DNA of 64,000 bases from positions 89,864,334-89,928,333 of the forward strand of contig JAUPFV010000004.1 in the NCBI GenBank assembly GCA_036936605.1. The letters run 5' to 3'. The notes beneath the pieces were generated by a model. The model worked only from the letters and a program-made list of their open reading frames with translations, searched no databases and was not told where the DNA came from. Position 1 is the stretch's first letter, and every line of letters starts with the position of its first letter. This DNA comes from Limnanthes douglasii subsp. nivea. Taxonomy: Eukaryota > Streptophyta > Magnoliopsida > Brassicales > Limnanthaceae. The position numbers and the translations under genes are program-made. Below are positions 25,470-36,259 of the stretch, piece after piece.

Positions 25470-26530
25470 GCCAATACCTTCGTTGTTTCCTGTGGTCTGG
25501 CTCTGCTATGAAGATTCATGGGGCCAAAGTGGCCTGGTCCACTGTAACCACTCCCTATAAAGAGGGCGGCCTTGGGATTTTAGACCTAAAAATCTTGAAT
25601 CAGTCGGCTGTCCTTAAGCACCTATGGTCTATTGTTAGTAATCAGAACCATCCTATTTGGTGTGAGTGGATTAAAACTGAAAAGATTAAAAACAAAAGTT
25701 TTTAGAACGTCTCTTTTGGATCCTCCCCCTCTTGGATATGGAGGAAAATTCTCTGTCTCCGCCCTTTGGCTATTAATTTGTACAGGGTGGCAATCGGGAA
25801 TGGAAGAACTACTTCTCTCTGGCATGACCCGTGGCTTCTCTCATCTCCTCTGGCAATCCACTACGGCCCTGACATAATTTGTGACTCTCGCATGGGAAAT
25901 AACCTTAAAGTCTCCGACATCATCTCAAATAGGGACTGGAATTGGCCTGATAATCTGAGATCAGCTAGGGTTCGAAGTCGTGCGCATCTGGAAGAAATCA
26001 GCCAACTTATTCTCTCTCTCTCCCAACCAAACTCTTTATCAAAGGACGCTCCTTACTGGATTACAAGGGATGGTGGCAATAAATTCTCGATTCGCGCCAC
26101 TTACAACTCTATTCATCAGCATATTCCTGTAAATGGATGGGCGGGGTTAGTATGGAACAAATATAACATTCCTCGCCACTCTTTTATATCCTGGCTTGCT
26201 ATTTGGGGTAAGCTTGTCACCAGAGACAAGCTCATTAGTTGGGGTATCAACACCCCTACTTCCTGTGCCCTCTGTTGCTCTGACCCGGAATCTATATCTC
26301 ATATCCTCTATGAATGTAGTTTCGCTCATAATATTTGGTCTTATTTTAGTACCAAACTTAACCTCCCACTCCATCCCTCCTCTTGGCATGATTGGATCCT
26401 CGAGGCGTCAAGTTGGTCTAACTCTCGTGACCATTATATTTGGCGCACTTGCTTCAATGCAGTCATCTACCATGTTTGGAAAGAGCGGAATTCAAGAATT
26501 TTTGGATCCCCCCAGCCTTGGCTTCCATGA
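25470..26530 (+). pseudogene. LINE-A ORF2 C-terminal part (zf-RVT)
   Basis: This part continues ORF2 in a second frame: MKIHGAKVAWSTVTTPYKEG (25508), then a TAG at 25703-25705 where LINE-B has TGG (Trp), then an open stretch to 26530. It includes AGLVWNKYNIPRHSFISWLA and the Cys/His cluster CALCCSDPES..HILYEC, the zf-RVT region of plant LINE ORF2. No RNase H domain follows, unlike LINE-C. Confidence 0.8.
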
Positions 26531-27534
26531 TTTCCTTCAATATCTTATCGGATCTCCGATATAGATTTCATGGAACCAAAATTAGCTGGTCTTAGTAGAA
26601 TACAATAATACTAACAAACCTATATCTCTATCTTTGCAGGTCTCACCAGTATATCGTGGAGCTAGGAGCATGGATTCCCGGTTCGATCACGGAGTCACCT
26701 AACACCACTTAGTCATTAGAGCGTGTTTATTACGTTGTTTATGTTTTCTGTTACCTCCGAACTAAGACATTTCGACTTTCTTAGCTCCTTTGTTGTTTGA
26801 CATTGTATTCCCTCGGGGTATGCCCTAGGAAATTTTATGAACCTTTTCTATTTATTTAAAGTCTTTTTTTACCCAAAAAAAATGTGCCTCAACTAGAGGT
26901 GTCTAATGGTTTCTGGAACCGCGGTTAAAAGCTGGAGAACTGTTTGAAAACCGGCGGGTAAACCGTGAAACTGGCCCATTAGAACTGCAAACCGCCGGAA
27001 CCACAACCGTTAGAACCGCAAACCGGCAGGACCGCAAACCGTTAGAACCGCAAACCGCAGTTTATTTGTAAATATTAAAAGTGTTTTAATTATTTTATAA
27101 CCAAAATCATATCTTAAGTTATATTTAAAAAAATATTAAGATATTGTATATGATTACAAAATTATTATTACATTTTGATTAGTATTAATTTGTTTTGGTT
27201 ATTAATATTTTAAGTGTTGTAATTATTATATAATCTAAAATTTTAAATATTACTTATGTTATTATTACATTTTGAATATTATCATTATGTTTTGGGATCC
27301 AATATTAGTAGTGTTGATATTATGTTACAAACCAAAACTATATCTTATCATGTTAAAATATTACAAATTTTATGGTTATAATTTTAATATTACATTTTGA
27401 TTACTATCGTGATTTGGTTATAAATATTACAAGTGGTTGTTATTATTTTTTAAACCAAAATCAAATCTTATCATGGTAAAAGATTACAAGTTATATTTGT
27501 TATAATTTTAATATTAAATTTTGAATATTATTAT

Positions 27535-28281
27535 GAGAAAAGTACCAGTAAATACCTTCTCAACTATGTAATTACCCAGTGGTACCCGTTTTTTTTATAG
27601 TGTCACTTGATACCTCGAATTGAAATTTGGACAAAAATACCCCCGACCAAATATACGCGCGCTGGTAAAAAAAAAACCTGGTACAATTCTCAGGATGCGA
27701 ATTGCTTGCAATTTCTGAACGATTCTCATGATAAGATGTGAATTGCTTGCAATTTCTGAACGATTCTCATGATAAGATGCGAATTGCTTGCAATTTCTGA
27801 ACGATTCTCATGATAAGATGCGAATTGCTTACAACTCTCAAGATTTCTGAACGATTCTCATGATAAGATACGAATTGTTTGCAACTCTGGGTTTCCTGAA
27901 CAATTCTCATGATATGATGCGAATTGTTACTCGTGAAATTTTATTTTTAATAAAAATCAAAAAATATCATCAATGGATCTAGTTTTGTTCATTTTTAAAA
28001 AACAAAAGTGATGGTACTTTCATTTATTTTTTTCGAGCTCCGGTTCGAAAGATACGGATCTTTTAAAAATAAAATAAAAAGAAAAAGTAGGAAAGAGAAG
28101 GAAAGAGAAATTTTGGTTACGTGGTTGTTCATGAATGGTGAGGGTAGTTAGGGTATTAAAATAAAGTTAGGTACTATGTGATAATTAGGTAGTTGAGTTG
28201 GGTATTAAGTGACAATTGATCAAACCTTGGGTACTAGATGACAATAAAATAGTTGAGTGGGTACCTTAGATGCAATTTCCC
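27535..28281. mobile_element. Non-autonomous Mutator-like element, 747 bp, 9-bp duplication
   Basis: The left end starts GAGAAAAGTACC and the right end, inverted, starts GGGAAATTGCATC. Inside, both arms carry inverted matching blocks (left CTCAACTATGTAATTACCC, right arm inverted CTCAACTATTTTATTGTC) and a shared GGTACCC/AGTACCC block. It is flanked by TATTATTAT at 27526-27534 and 28282-28290, the 9-bp duplication size of Mutator-like elements. It interrupts an AT-rich repeat. There is no transposase; it carries a minisatellite. The simple TATTATTAT target leaves some doubt about the exact ends. Confidence 0.7.
27699..27925. repeat. Minisatellite of 41-50 bp units inside the Mutator-like element
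   Basis: Units start GAATTGCTTGCAATTTCTGA at 27699, 27740 and 27781 (41-bp period), then with inserted bases at 27822, 27872 and 27921 (50- and 49-bp steps). Each unit includes ACGATTCTCATGATAAGAT. The first three copies are nearly identical; the later ones carry an extra CAACTC-type insertion. Confidence 0.9.
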
Positions 28282-28300
28282 TATTATTATTGTGGTTTTG

Positions 28301-28550
28301 TTATAAATATTACAAGTGTTATTTATTATTTTTTAAACCAAAATCATATTTTATCATGGTAAAAGATTACAAGTTATATTGTTATAATTTTAATATTACA
28401 TTTTAAATATTATTATTGTGATTTGGTTTTAAATATTACAAGTGTTATTTATTATTTTTTAAACCAAAATCATATTTTATCATGGTAAAAGATTACAAGT
28501 TATATTGTTATAATTTTAATATTAGTTTTTGAATATTATTATTGTGATTT
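28301..28550. repeat. 126-bp tandem duplication, AT-rich
   Basis: The segment with TACAAGTGTTATTTATTATT starts at 28311 and recurs at 28437, a 126-bp step, nearly unchanged through ATCATATTTTATCATGGTAA and its downstream part. Diverged versions also lie at about 27290-27530 and 28560-28880, so the whole block grew by repeated duplication. Confidence 0.85.
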
Positions 28551-29513
28551 TAATAATGATTATAAAGTTATTATTACATTTTGGTTAGTATTAATTTGTT
28601 TTAGTTATTAATATTTTAAGTGTTGTAATTATTATATAAACCAAAATTTTAAATATTACTTATGTTATTATTATATTTTGAATATTATTTATGTTATTAT
28701 TATGTTTTGGGATCAAATATTAGTAGTGTTGATATTATGTTATAAAAGAAAACTATATCTTATCATGTTAAAATATTACAAATTTTATGGTTATAATTTT
28801 AATATTACATTTTGATTACTATTGTGATTTGGTTATAAATATTAAAAGTGTTTGTTATTATTTTTTAAACCAAAATCAAATCTTATAATTATTTCATAAT
28901 ACAATTGTTGTTATTATAATAAAAGGTAAATAGTTTTTTTGATTTATTTAGCCGTCACAGTTTATACTCTTGCGGGCTAGGAGTTATACAAATGTTTTCA
29001 AATTAAAATACAGAATAGTAAAAAACTATCATAACCATCATTCATAACAACTGAAAATTAGCGGGTATGTGAGCATTAGTAAGTCTACGTTTTAGAGACA
29101 TTTTAAAACTTAAAACAACGTTTTTTTAAATATGCAATAAAATACTAATCGAAACTAATTAATATCGCAAATAATAAAAACTAAATACCAACTAATACCA
29201 ACTAATAACAAATAATAACAACTAATAAAATTAGAATCAAAAGAACTAATTTAAATAACTACAACAAGTAAATAACTTGATAAATTATACGAAGCTCTTA
29301 ATTGAGCTATTATAATGTTATCCCAACTTTATTTAAGTGTTTTTATCAAATAGAAATAATTTGCGGAAAAAAAAATCAAACAATTTTGAAAGTAGAACTA
29401 CAATAGGTAAAATAAGAAATTTGAGTTTTCTAGAATATTTAGAACAAGTAGAGAGATTTAGAGAGATGTAGAGAGGAGTTTGTGAGTTTGTGAGTTTAGA
29501 GTTGGGGTCTCCT

Positions 29514-29523
29514 CTATTTATAG
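29514..29523 (-). promoter_or_regulatory. TATA box on the minus strand within a short palindrome
   Basis: CTATAAATAG reads on the minus strand, flanked by GGGTCTCC and GGGAGACCC, which can pair. Downstream on the minus strand is a CT-rich leader (CTCTCTACATCTCTCTAAATC) but no coding frame. It could be the orphaned promoter of a lost transposase gene. Confidence 0.45.
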
Positions 29524-30600
29524 GGGAGACCCATAAAAAAAAATTCGTAAAAAAAATTCGTAAAAAAAATGTCTGGGGCATCCGGATGCAATTTCCGGAC
29601 GCCTGGATTATAAATTCGGGCCATCCGGAGATTTCTCTGGATTCCCCGAACTTTTACTCTTTTTAAAAAAAAAATTATTAATCATTTTTTTAACAACTAT
29701 GTTACTTGTTTCGTTTTTATTATTAATGAATTGTTTGTTTTGCTTTTTTATTAAATTTTATTTAAATCTATTTCAATTTCAATTTTTATTTTGTTATTTA
29801 TAAGTAATTTATGTTTATGCATATACTTATACAATTCCAATTTTTTTTAATTTAAACTTCAAATATTGAATAGTTCGAAAATACAATAAACTATTTAAAT
29901 CATCTAAACATAAACACTTCAAGCTTATCTAAAGAATCACCTAATAATTTAAAATCACAATACAATTATATGTCTAATAGGTTTATATTATTTAATATGT
30001 ATCTAATATTAAATAAAATATCTTAAATATCTAGTATGTTCAAACAATATACAAATCATTTTACAATTATATTGTTTACGATATATTGTTTAAGACAATC
30101 AAATTATTAATTTTATAATGGTAAAAATATTTTCAATAATATTGAAATTTGTAATCAAAATACAATTAGATGTATATATTTTATTTAATATCTACCTAAT
30201 ATTAAATAAAATATCTTAAATATATAAATATAATCAAACATATCAAAATCATATTACAAATATTATTTTTAGAATGTAATTGCTTGATTATAGAATTTCA
30301 ATTAAAATGTAATAGTATTTAAATTAAAATACATTAAATAGCATAATTAACTCGTTTATATTGTACATATCTCAATTATTGAAATTTATACAAATTAATT
30401 GTAAATAAAATTATAAAAAAATTGATAAAGGGTGCTTAAATGGTTTTTCTGGTGGTTAAACTGCTGGTTTAACTGCAAAACTGGTCCGTTAGAACTACAA
30501 ATCGTTAGGACCGCAAACCGCCATAACCCTATAAGCAGTGAACCACCAGAATTGCAAACCGCCAGAACCGCAAACCGCTTATAAAGGCCAGGGATTACTC

Positions 30601-31463
30601 TTTAGGTTCTCCTATATTAATCGTATAAGGTACTTGCAAGAATATTAATAAGTGTAATTATGGCACTAGTGTAGAACTATATATGTCAAATCGCCTTTTA
30701 ATATGAAATTTAACAAAATAAAAATAAAACGTCACTTAATGTGGAATAGAGGGAAAAACAATAGTAAAACAAACTCTAGAATTTGTTAATTAGGGTGGAA
30801 AAGTTCAAGAATAAAATTCTAGAGTTTTGAAGCTTTTAAATGAAAAATGGTAGAAGTAGACTATGAAGAAACAAATATATATACATCAAGAGTTATTGGT
30901 GATTTTTTTTATATTTTATATCACAAATGTATGTTTGATCAAGACTTTTCTATTTGGTTAAATCTAATGTCTCGGTGTCGGAAAGAACTTTTTAAAAGAA
31001 TATATGGAAAAAAATTGATGGTCTCAAGAAAATAGAGTTTTGCTTCAAGAAACTGTCTTGTTTAGTATACAAACTATTCAAGAACTTTGCATCGCAAAAA
31101 AGCTGATTCATTGCTAGCAATTCTGACGGTCTTAATGAAGACCGGTGAAGAATCATCCAACAAGCTTTTGTCTTGCACTTGCAGTCGACTTCATCCTCAA
31201 ACAAAGTAAAATAAAACTCTTCTTTGTTAAATGTTGAAAACAGAGAGAATTCATATAGAAATCATCTCAATATTCAATCTAGAAACAAAATAGACAGAAA
31301 TTTTCATTTAATTATACGAAAGAAAGAATATAATAAATCTAATAAAGGAAATCTTACTTCAAATACAAACTAGTATTTTGATCTTAGAATCAACCCTGTA
31401 TATGATCAATTCAATGACATAATCACCAATTCTCTTAAACTGGAACATTACCAAGAAACTAAA
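30601..31463. other. Non-coding sequence; right part may be a LINE 5' region
   Basis: Short open frames only (for example 30847-31035) with no recognised domain. The right 200 bases lead in frame-like fashion into the LINE ORF1 relic that starts at 31464. Confidence 0.45.
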
Positions 31464-31913
31464 ATGCCTCTTAAATCTTATGTTGAGGCAACAAAGGTTA
31501 CATCCAAGAAACTAATACATGACAAAACAATAATTCGAAATAGAGGTGACCATATAACAGTCTTATTTTTAGACCAAGACAAAGAAATACTCTTTGTTTT
31601 TACAAAATTTACATTAGTGGGTAAATTCTCTAAAGAAAAACCACTACCGTCTGATATTCAAAAATTTATAGATTCTTTTAAATTTTTTGGTGAGGTTACT
31701 CTTTATAATTTGGATTTAAGACTCTTTGTCTTTACAAAATTTACATTAGTGAGTAAATTCTCTAAAGAAAAACCACTAACGTCTGATGTTCAAAAATTTA
31801 CAGATTCTTTTAAAAAAATTGGTGAGGTTAATCTTTATAATTGGGATTTAAGACACGTTATGATCGAATTTGACATCATGTTAATCTTCAAATGCCATAG
31901 AAAACGAATTTGA
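31464..31913 (+). pseudogene. LINE ORF1 fragment with in-frame internal duplication
   Basis: The 149-codon open frame starts MPLKSYVEATK. It then holds a segment (TLVGKFSKEKPLPSDIQKF ... GEVTLYNLDLR) like the DUF4283-type N-terminal domain of plant LINE ORF1 proteins. That segment occurs twice: the second copy begins 132 bases (44 codons) later, and the two differ at a few residues (VGKF/VSKF, PLPSD/PLTSD). The frame then ends RHVMIEF, as the domain normally does. The LTR element at 31920 cuts off the rest. Function, if any, would be RNA binding for a LINE; here it is a relic. Confidence 0.6.
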
Positions 31914-31919
31914 TCATCA

Positions 31920-33617
31920 TGTTGATCATTATGTTTTCCCCAAGCCATTAGCTCATATGCTATATCTATAAACAAGAGCATATACTCTTTGTAATTTGTA
32001 CGCTTTCTAAATAATAAAATCATAGTCGTCTTTCTTTGTTTATTTTTTTCTATATGATATCAGAGCGTAGATTTAGATCTCAAGTTAAGTTTTTGTGTCT
32101 CTTGTTGTGCCGGCGGGCAGTTGTTTTAGTTATCCACCAGAAGAAAAAAAAGAAAGAGTAAAAAAATTTGGTAAAAATTTTGGTTTTCAGATCTAGTGTA
32201 TGCAGCCATAATCAACACACATGATCCAGAGGAAAATGATGCTAATGTTTCCTGGATTTTGGACAGTGGGTTTGAGATATTTAATCCTTCAATCGGACTA
32301 ATTGGATTGTGATTCGGCATAACGATTCGAAAGAAAGCGCTATTGGATGAGTGGAGACTTTTTGTTGGTAAAATCTTGCATTGATTTTTAATTTTGATTT
32401 TGATTTTGGTTTTGATTGGAACTTAGTTTTGTATTTGGATTTAGTATTAGATATAGTTTTGGATTTGGATTTGGTATTCTGATTTTGTTTTGATTTTGTT
32501 TTGGTGTTTAGATTTTGTTTCATGTTTCGATTATGTCTAACGCTTGCTTAGATCGGTGTTTATCGTTTGGATTTCGTTTGGTGTTTAGATTTTATTTGAC
32601 ATTTGGACTTTGTCTGATGTTTCTTTAGATCAACGTTTATCATTTGGTTTTCGTTTTAGTGTTTAGATTTTGTTTGATATTTTGTGTGATGTTTGCTTAG
32701 ATCGATGTTTATTGTTTCAATTTCGTTTGGGTATTTAGCATTTAGATTTCATTTGGAATTTGGAATTTGTTTGACGTTTGGACTCTGTCTGACGTTTTCT
32801 TAGATCGTATTTATCGTTTGGATTTCGTTGGGTATTTGGCATTTAGATTTTGTTTGGAATTTTGGGTTTTGTTTGACGTTTGGAATCTGGCGATTTGACA
32901 TTTACAATTGGAGATTTAATTTGGAATTTAGAATTGGAAATTTGGGATTTTGAAATGAAGGTTTGAGATTTAAGGTTGGCGGTTTGAGATTTTGGATAAA
33001 GTATTTTAGATTTAATATTTAAATTGAATATTTGGTTGAAGAAGATGATGAGGTAGAAGAAATACGAAGGAGAATAATTCAAGAAGATGCGTGAAGAAGA
33101 GTATCTGAAGAAGATTTATGAAGAAGATGGGAAATATATCTAGTTTCTACTCATCAGCAAAAGAGTTCTCAAGTGGCTCATTGTTGTGCTTCTTTGAGTA
33201 CCTCTGGTTTCTCAAGAATTTTGAGTCGATTCTTCTGGTTGAAGAGTTTATGTTCCTCTTAGGTTTCTTGGTTCCATTACGATGAGACTTGTGGGACTTA
33301 TTGTGAGCGCTGTGAAGAATACATATGAAGAAGTTTTAAAGATTGAAGACAACTTGGGGATTTATTCATAGATATTATTTAAAGATGATATTTTCAAGAA
33401 GGCTTAGTCAAAAGCGCGATTTTATTTCCTTTGTGACAAACTCTCAATGTTTATAACAGTTGTATTGTAAGTTTGAGAGAGGGTATTAGAGATGTTATGC
33501 CCAAACCGATTAGCTCATATGTTTTTATCAATAAATAAGAGCATATAATCTATGTAATATATATTATTTATAAATATTAAAACCCTAATCGTCTTTTTTT
33601 GTTTATCTTTTTCTACA
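31920..33617 (+). mobile_element. Small non-coding LTR retrotransposon (Copia-type primer site)
   Basis: Two related segments of about 125-135 bases, at about 31920-32054 and 33493-33617, share TTAGCTCATATG, AGAGCATATA and TCGTCTTTCTTTGTTTAT-like blocks and so look like LTRs. The bases after the first, TGATATCAGAGC (32055-32066), match the TGGTATCAGAGC primer site used by plant Copia elements at 11 of 12 positions. Before the second lies a purine-rich GAGAGAGGGTATTAGAGA. The 1.4-kb internal part has no gag or pol, so it would depend on another element's enzymes. It resembles a TRIM-like element, but with a longer interior. Confidence 0.65.
32380..33060. repeat. Degenerate GT/T-rich tandem repeats inside the small LTR element
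   Basis: First a simple GATTTTG/GGTTTTG stretch (32390-32520), then longer units starting TTAGATCGGTGTTTATCGTT at 32548 and in diverged form near 32625, 32697 and 32800 (72-102 bp apart), then short GGAATTTGG/GAGATTT repeats to about 33010. It fills most of the element's interior. Confidence 0.7.
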
Positions 33618-33738
33618 TTTCTCTAGTATAAAGTGTAAATCATAGATGTTATGATGTTTTCTATAATCATTTGGATAAATTTATACTATTATTATTATTA
33701 TTGTATGTTTATAAATATGATACAAATTCGTTTTTATA

Positions 33739-36240
33739 TAATTAAGCCTTATAGTATGAGATGTCAATTGAATATAAGTTGTTTAGCATACGCAGATGAT
33801 ATAATATTATTCTTAAATGGATCTCTGCCTAGTGTTAAGAATCTTGTTAGTTTTTTAGACTTATACCAACAACTATCTGGTCAGCTGTTAAATAAAGAAA
33901 AGTCCTCTTTTCTAACTTCAACTAAAATAAACAGAAACAGACTAGAACATCTTAAAGATTATTTAGGATTTAAGTTCTCTAAACTGCCTTTTACATATTT
34001 AGGTATACCTATACATTGTAATAACTTTGCTGAACATTTTGAAGGTTTATTAGATAAGGTTAAAGATAGAATTTATGACTGGAACTGTAAGCATATTTCC
34101 TTTGGTGGAAAGATGACATTAATTAACTCTGTACTTATGTCTTATCCAATGTATTACTTACAATCTGTTAAACTTCCTTTAAAAGTGATTGCTAGGTTTA
34201 ATAAGCTTTTGAATAAATTTCTTTGGGGTTGCAATGATCTTAATAGATGTATGCTTTGGACATGCTGGCCTAGTTTATGTAAGCCATACAAAGAAAATGG
34301 TCTTAACTTTAGGAATATAGAAGATATTCAATCTGCCTTTGCATATAAATTATGGTTTTCTTTTCGTAGTAAGAGTTCCTTATGGTCTAAGTTACTGCAT
34401 GCTAAATATTGTAATGATATCCATCCTTTGCAAGCTAGGCTAAGGAATACTGATTCCAAAGTTTGGAAAAGAATGCTAGAAGTTAGGCTAGAAGCAGAAA
34501 AGCATATTAGATGGAATTTAGGTCTAGGTAATATAGATTTCTGGCTGGATCAATGGAATGACATGAAACCTTTAATCTTATTAACTAATAGCAATTATCA
34601 TCACTATCAACAAACTAAAGTCAGTAAATATATCAGTAATGGTACTTGGGATATAATTAAGCTTCAAGATAGCTTGCCTTTGCAATATGTTGATAGGATT
34701 ATTAAAACTCCTATAAATCTTAATGTCTCTGACTCTGCAATCTGGAAATTGTCTAGTAATGGCTCCTTTAAATTAAAGGAGACTGTATTAGAAATCAGGC
34801 AAAAACACCTATCATCTGTTATTAAAGACAAAATATGGAACAACTTATCCCCTAAAAAATGTTCATTTTGTCTTTGGAGAGTCTTAAACAATATGATTAG
34901 TGTGGATACCATTATTCAATCAAAAGGATTTCATTTAGCTAGTAAGTGTATATTTTGTGAAAACATTGAATCATTGCATCATATATTTGTATCCTGTAAC
35001 ATTGCTTGGCTGGTATGGAGTTTCTTCACTGAAAAATTTAACATAATGATAGGGAGACACATGACAATTAATCACATTGTAAATATTTGGTTTCTGTCTA
35101 CTCCTAAAAGAGTACATATTAGGACTGTGTTGCCTTCTATGATTGTTTGGTGCATCTGGAAAGCCAGAAATAAATGTAGGTATAGTAATGTTATTTCTAC
35201 TTCTAAACATATTGTGAAACAGATCTTATTGATGCTTACCTCTTTAGATTTAGCTCATGCATTATCTAGGAAGCATTGGTCTCCTGATTTTAGTTCAGCT
35301 AAACAGCTAGGTTGCTTTAATCACATAAAATTCATTAAACCTTTTATGTATATTAAATGGACAGTTCCTGCTTGTAATCGAGTCAAACTTAATTGTGATG
35401 GATCTTCTTTAAGCAACGGTGAATCTAGTTATGGATATATAATAAGAGACAGTCTAGGCAACATAATAAAGGCTGCAGGGGAGGTAATAGGAAAGAGTTC
35501 TCCTATATGTGCAGAAATTGCTGGACTACTAAATGGATTATCTTACTGCAATGAGAATGATCTTAAATTAGTTGATATTGAGATAGATTGCTTAGTTTTG
35601 TTTAATATGTTAGCTTCTGGTTTGGGTCCTTGGTACTTAGAACAAAGTTTACTATATTGTAGACAGCTGATAGTTTCTCAAATGACAATTAAACACATTT
35701 TTAGAGAACAAAATCTTACTGCAGATTGGCTATCTAGACATGCTTTGAAAGTGAAAAGCAGTTTTTGTATTCAATCTCACCATAATTTTAGTGAGCTATC
35801 TAGCATATTAAGGGTTGATAGTTTGGGTCTAGGAAATTTTAGATACACTTAATATTCTGTGATTTTCTGATATTGTTTAGTAAGTCGTGAGACTTGACTA
35901 TATGTTTTATTTGCAGGTCTTAGGTTATCAGCTAGGATGGAATGATGATATGGAGCATGTAAGAGAGGGAGAAATCGTATAGAATACAACAATGTACATG
36001 GATACAAGAGCTAGTAGGAGACTTGCTAAGGAGGGTATGACACAAGAGGAGAGGCTGTTAAGGATACAAGAGGAAAGGCTATTAGGAGAAGAAGAATATA
36101 AGATGGAGAATATTATTCATTGTATTTTCTCTAAAAATTTCATCTGTTATCAATGAACTTATAGTTCACAGCTTGTTGTATCAACATTTGTATACTCTTT
36201 CTTTAACATCAATGAAACATACTTTTTCTTGGGAAAACAA
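33739..36240 (+). mobile_element. LINE-C: 5'-truncated L1-type LINE with perfect 19-bp duplication
   Basis: ATACAAATTCGTTTTTATA occurs at 33720-33738 and again, unchanged, at 36241-36259, so the inserted unit is 2502 bp. It starts just before RT motif C and includes the complete remaining ORF2 plus a 3' UTR of about 390 bases. The end (TTCTTGGGAAAACAA) has almost no poly(A). Intact frame and perfect duplication suggest a fairly recent insertion. Confidence 0.9.
33741..35852 (+). CDS. LINE-C ORF2 3' part: RT palm end, zf-RVT, RNase H (open)
   Basis: About 700 codons without a stop, truncated at the 5' side by the insertion process, so there is no true start codon. Order of parts: YADDI catalytic box (33789), RT thumb (TYLGIPIHC, FGGKMTLINSV, NKFLWGC), a central region with FWLDQWND, the zf-RVT cluster CIFCENIESLHHIFVSC (near 34950), a tryptophan-rich segment (SMIVWCIWKARNKCRY), and an RNase H domain from about 35385 with CDGSS, AEIAGL, EIDCLVL and LTADWLSRH supplying the four acidic positions. 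Plant L1 LINEs are known to carry such an acquired RNase H. Lacking endonuclease and RT fingers, it cannot move by itself. Confidence 0.9.
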   Translation: MKPYSMRCQLNISCLAYADDIILFLNGSLPSVKNLVSFLDLYQQLSGQLLNKEKSSFLTSTKINRNRLEHLKDYLGFKFSKLPFTYLGIPIHCNNFAEHFEGLLDKVKDRIYDWNCKHISFGGKMTLINSVLMSYPMYYLQSVKLPLKVIARFNKLLNKFLWGCNDLNRCMLWTCWPSLCKPYKENGLNFRNIEDIQSAFAYKLWFSFRSKSSLWSKLLHAKYCNDIHPLQARLRNTDSKVWKRMLEVRLEAEKHIRWNLGLGNIDFWLDQWNDMKPLILLTNSNYHHYQQTKVSKYISNGTWDIIKLQDSLPLQYVDRIIKTPINLNVSDSAIWKLSSNGSFKLKETVLEIRQKHLSSVIKDKIWNNLSPKKCSFCLWRVLNNMISVDTIIQSKGFHLASKCIFCENIESLHHIFVSCNIAWLVWSFFTEKFNIMIGRHMTINHIVNIWFLSTPKRVHIRTVLPSMIVWCIWKARNKCRYSNVISTSKHIVKQILLMLTSLDLAHALSRKHWSPDFSSAKQLGCFNHIKFIKPFMYIKWTVPACNRVKLNCDGSSLSNGESSYGYIIRDSLGNIIKAAGEVIGKSSPICAEIAGLLNGLSYCNENDLKLVDIEIDCLVLFNMLASGLGPWYLEQSLLYCRQLIVSQMTIKHIFREQNLTADWLSRHALKVKSSFCIQSHHNFSELSSILRVDSLGLGNFRYT

Positions 36241-36259
36241 ATACAAATTCGTTTTTATA

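Larger units (their letters stand above)
24611..26880 (+). mobile_element. LINE-A: 5'-truncated L1-type LINE with 7-bp target-site duplication
   Basis: The copy begins inside the RT region and is flanked by AATGTGC at 24604-24610 and 26881-26887. The 3' end is A-rich (CCCAAAAAAAA) and is preceded by the same tail as LINE-B (CTCGGGGTATGCCC). At the DNA level it is roughly 80% like LINE-B by eye. It holds RT, zf-RVT and a C-terminal region, with one shared stop, one frameshift near 25465 and a stop at 25703. Confidence 0.85.
26890..30600. mobile_element. AT-rich block bounded by hAT-like subterminal repeats
   Basis: Both edges carry dense repeats of AACCGCAAACCG-type units (26915-27062 and 30440-30585). 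The left edge begins CTAGAGGTGTCTAATGG, like hAT termini. A related GGGTGCTTAAATGG starts the right cluster in the same direction, not inverted. Such short subterminal repeats are typical of hAT elements, whose transposases bind AAACGG-like sites. Between the clusters lie AT-rich repeats, a Mutator-like insertion and a minus-strand TATA box, but no transposase. It may be one large non-autonomous element or two direct end fragments. Confidence 0.4.

Noticed and set aside
26640..26710. tRNA-like GGTTCGATC stretch
   Set aside because: It lies in the LINE-A 3' region, and no acceptor or anticodon arms can be paired around it.
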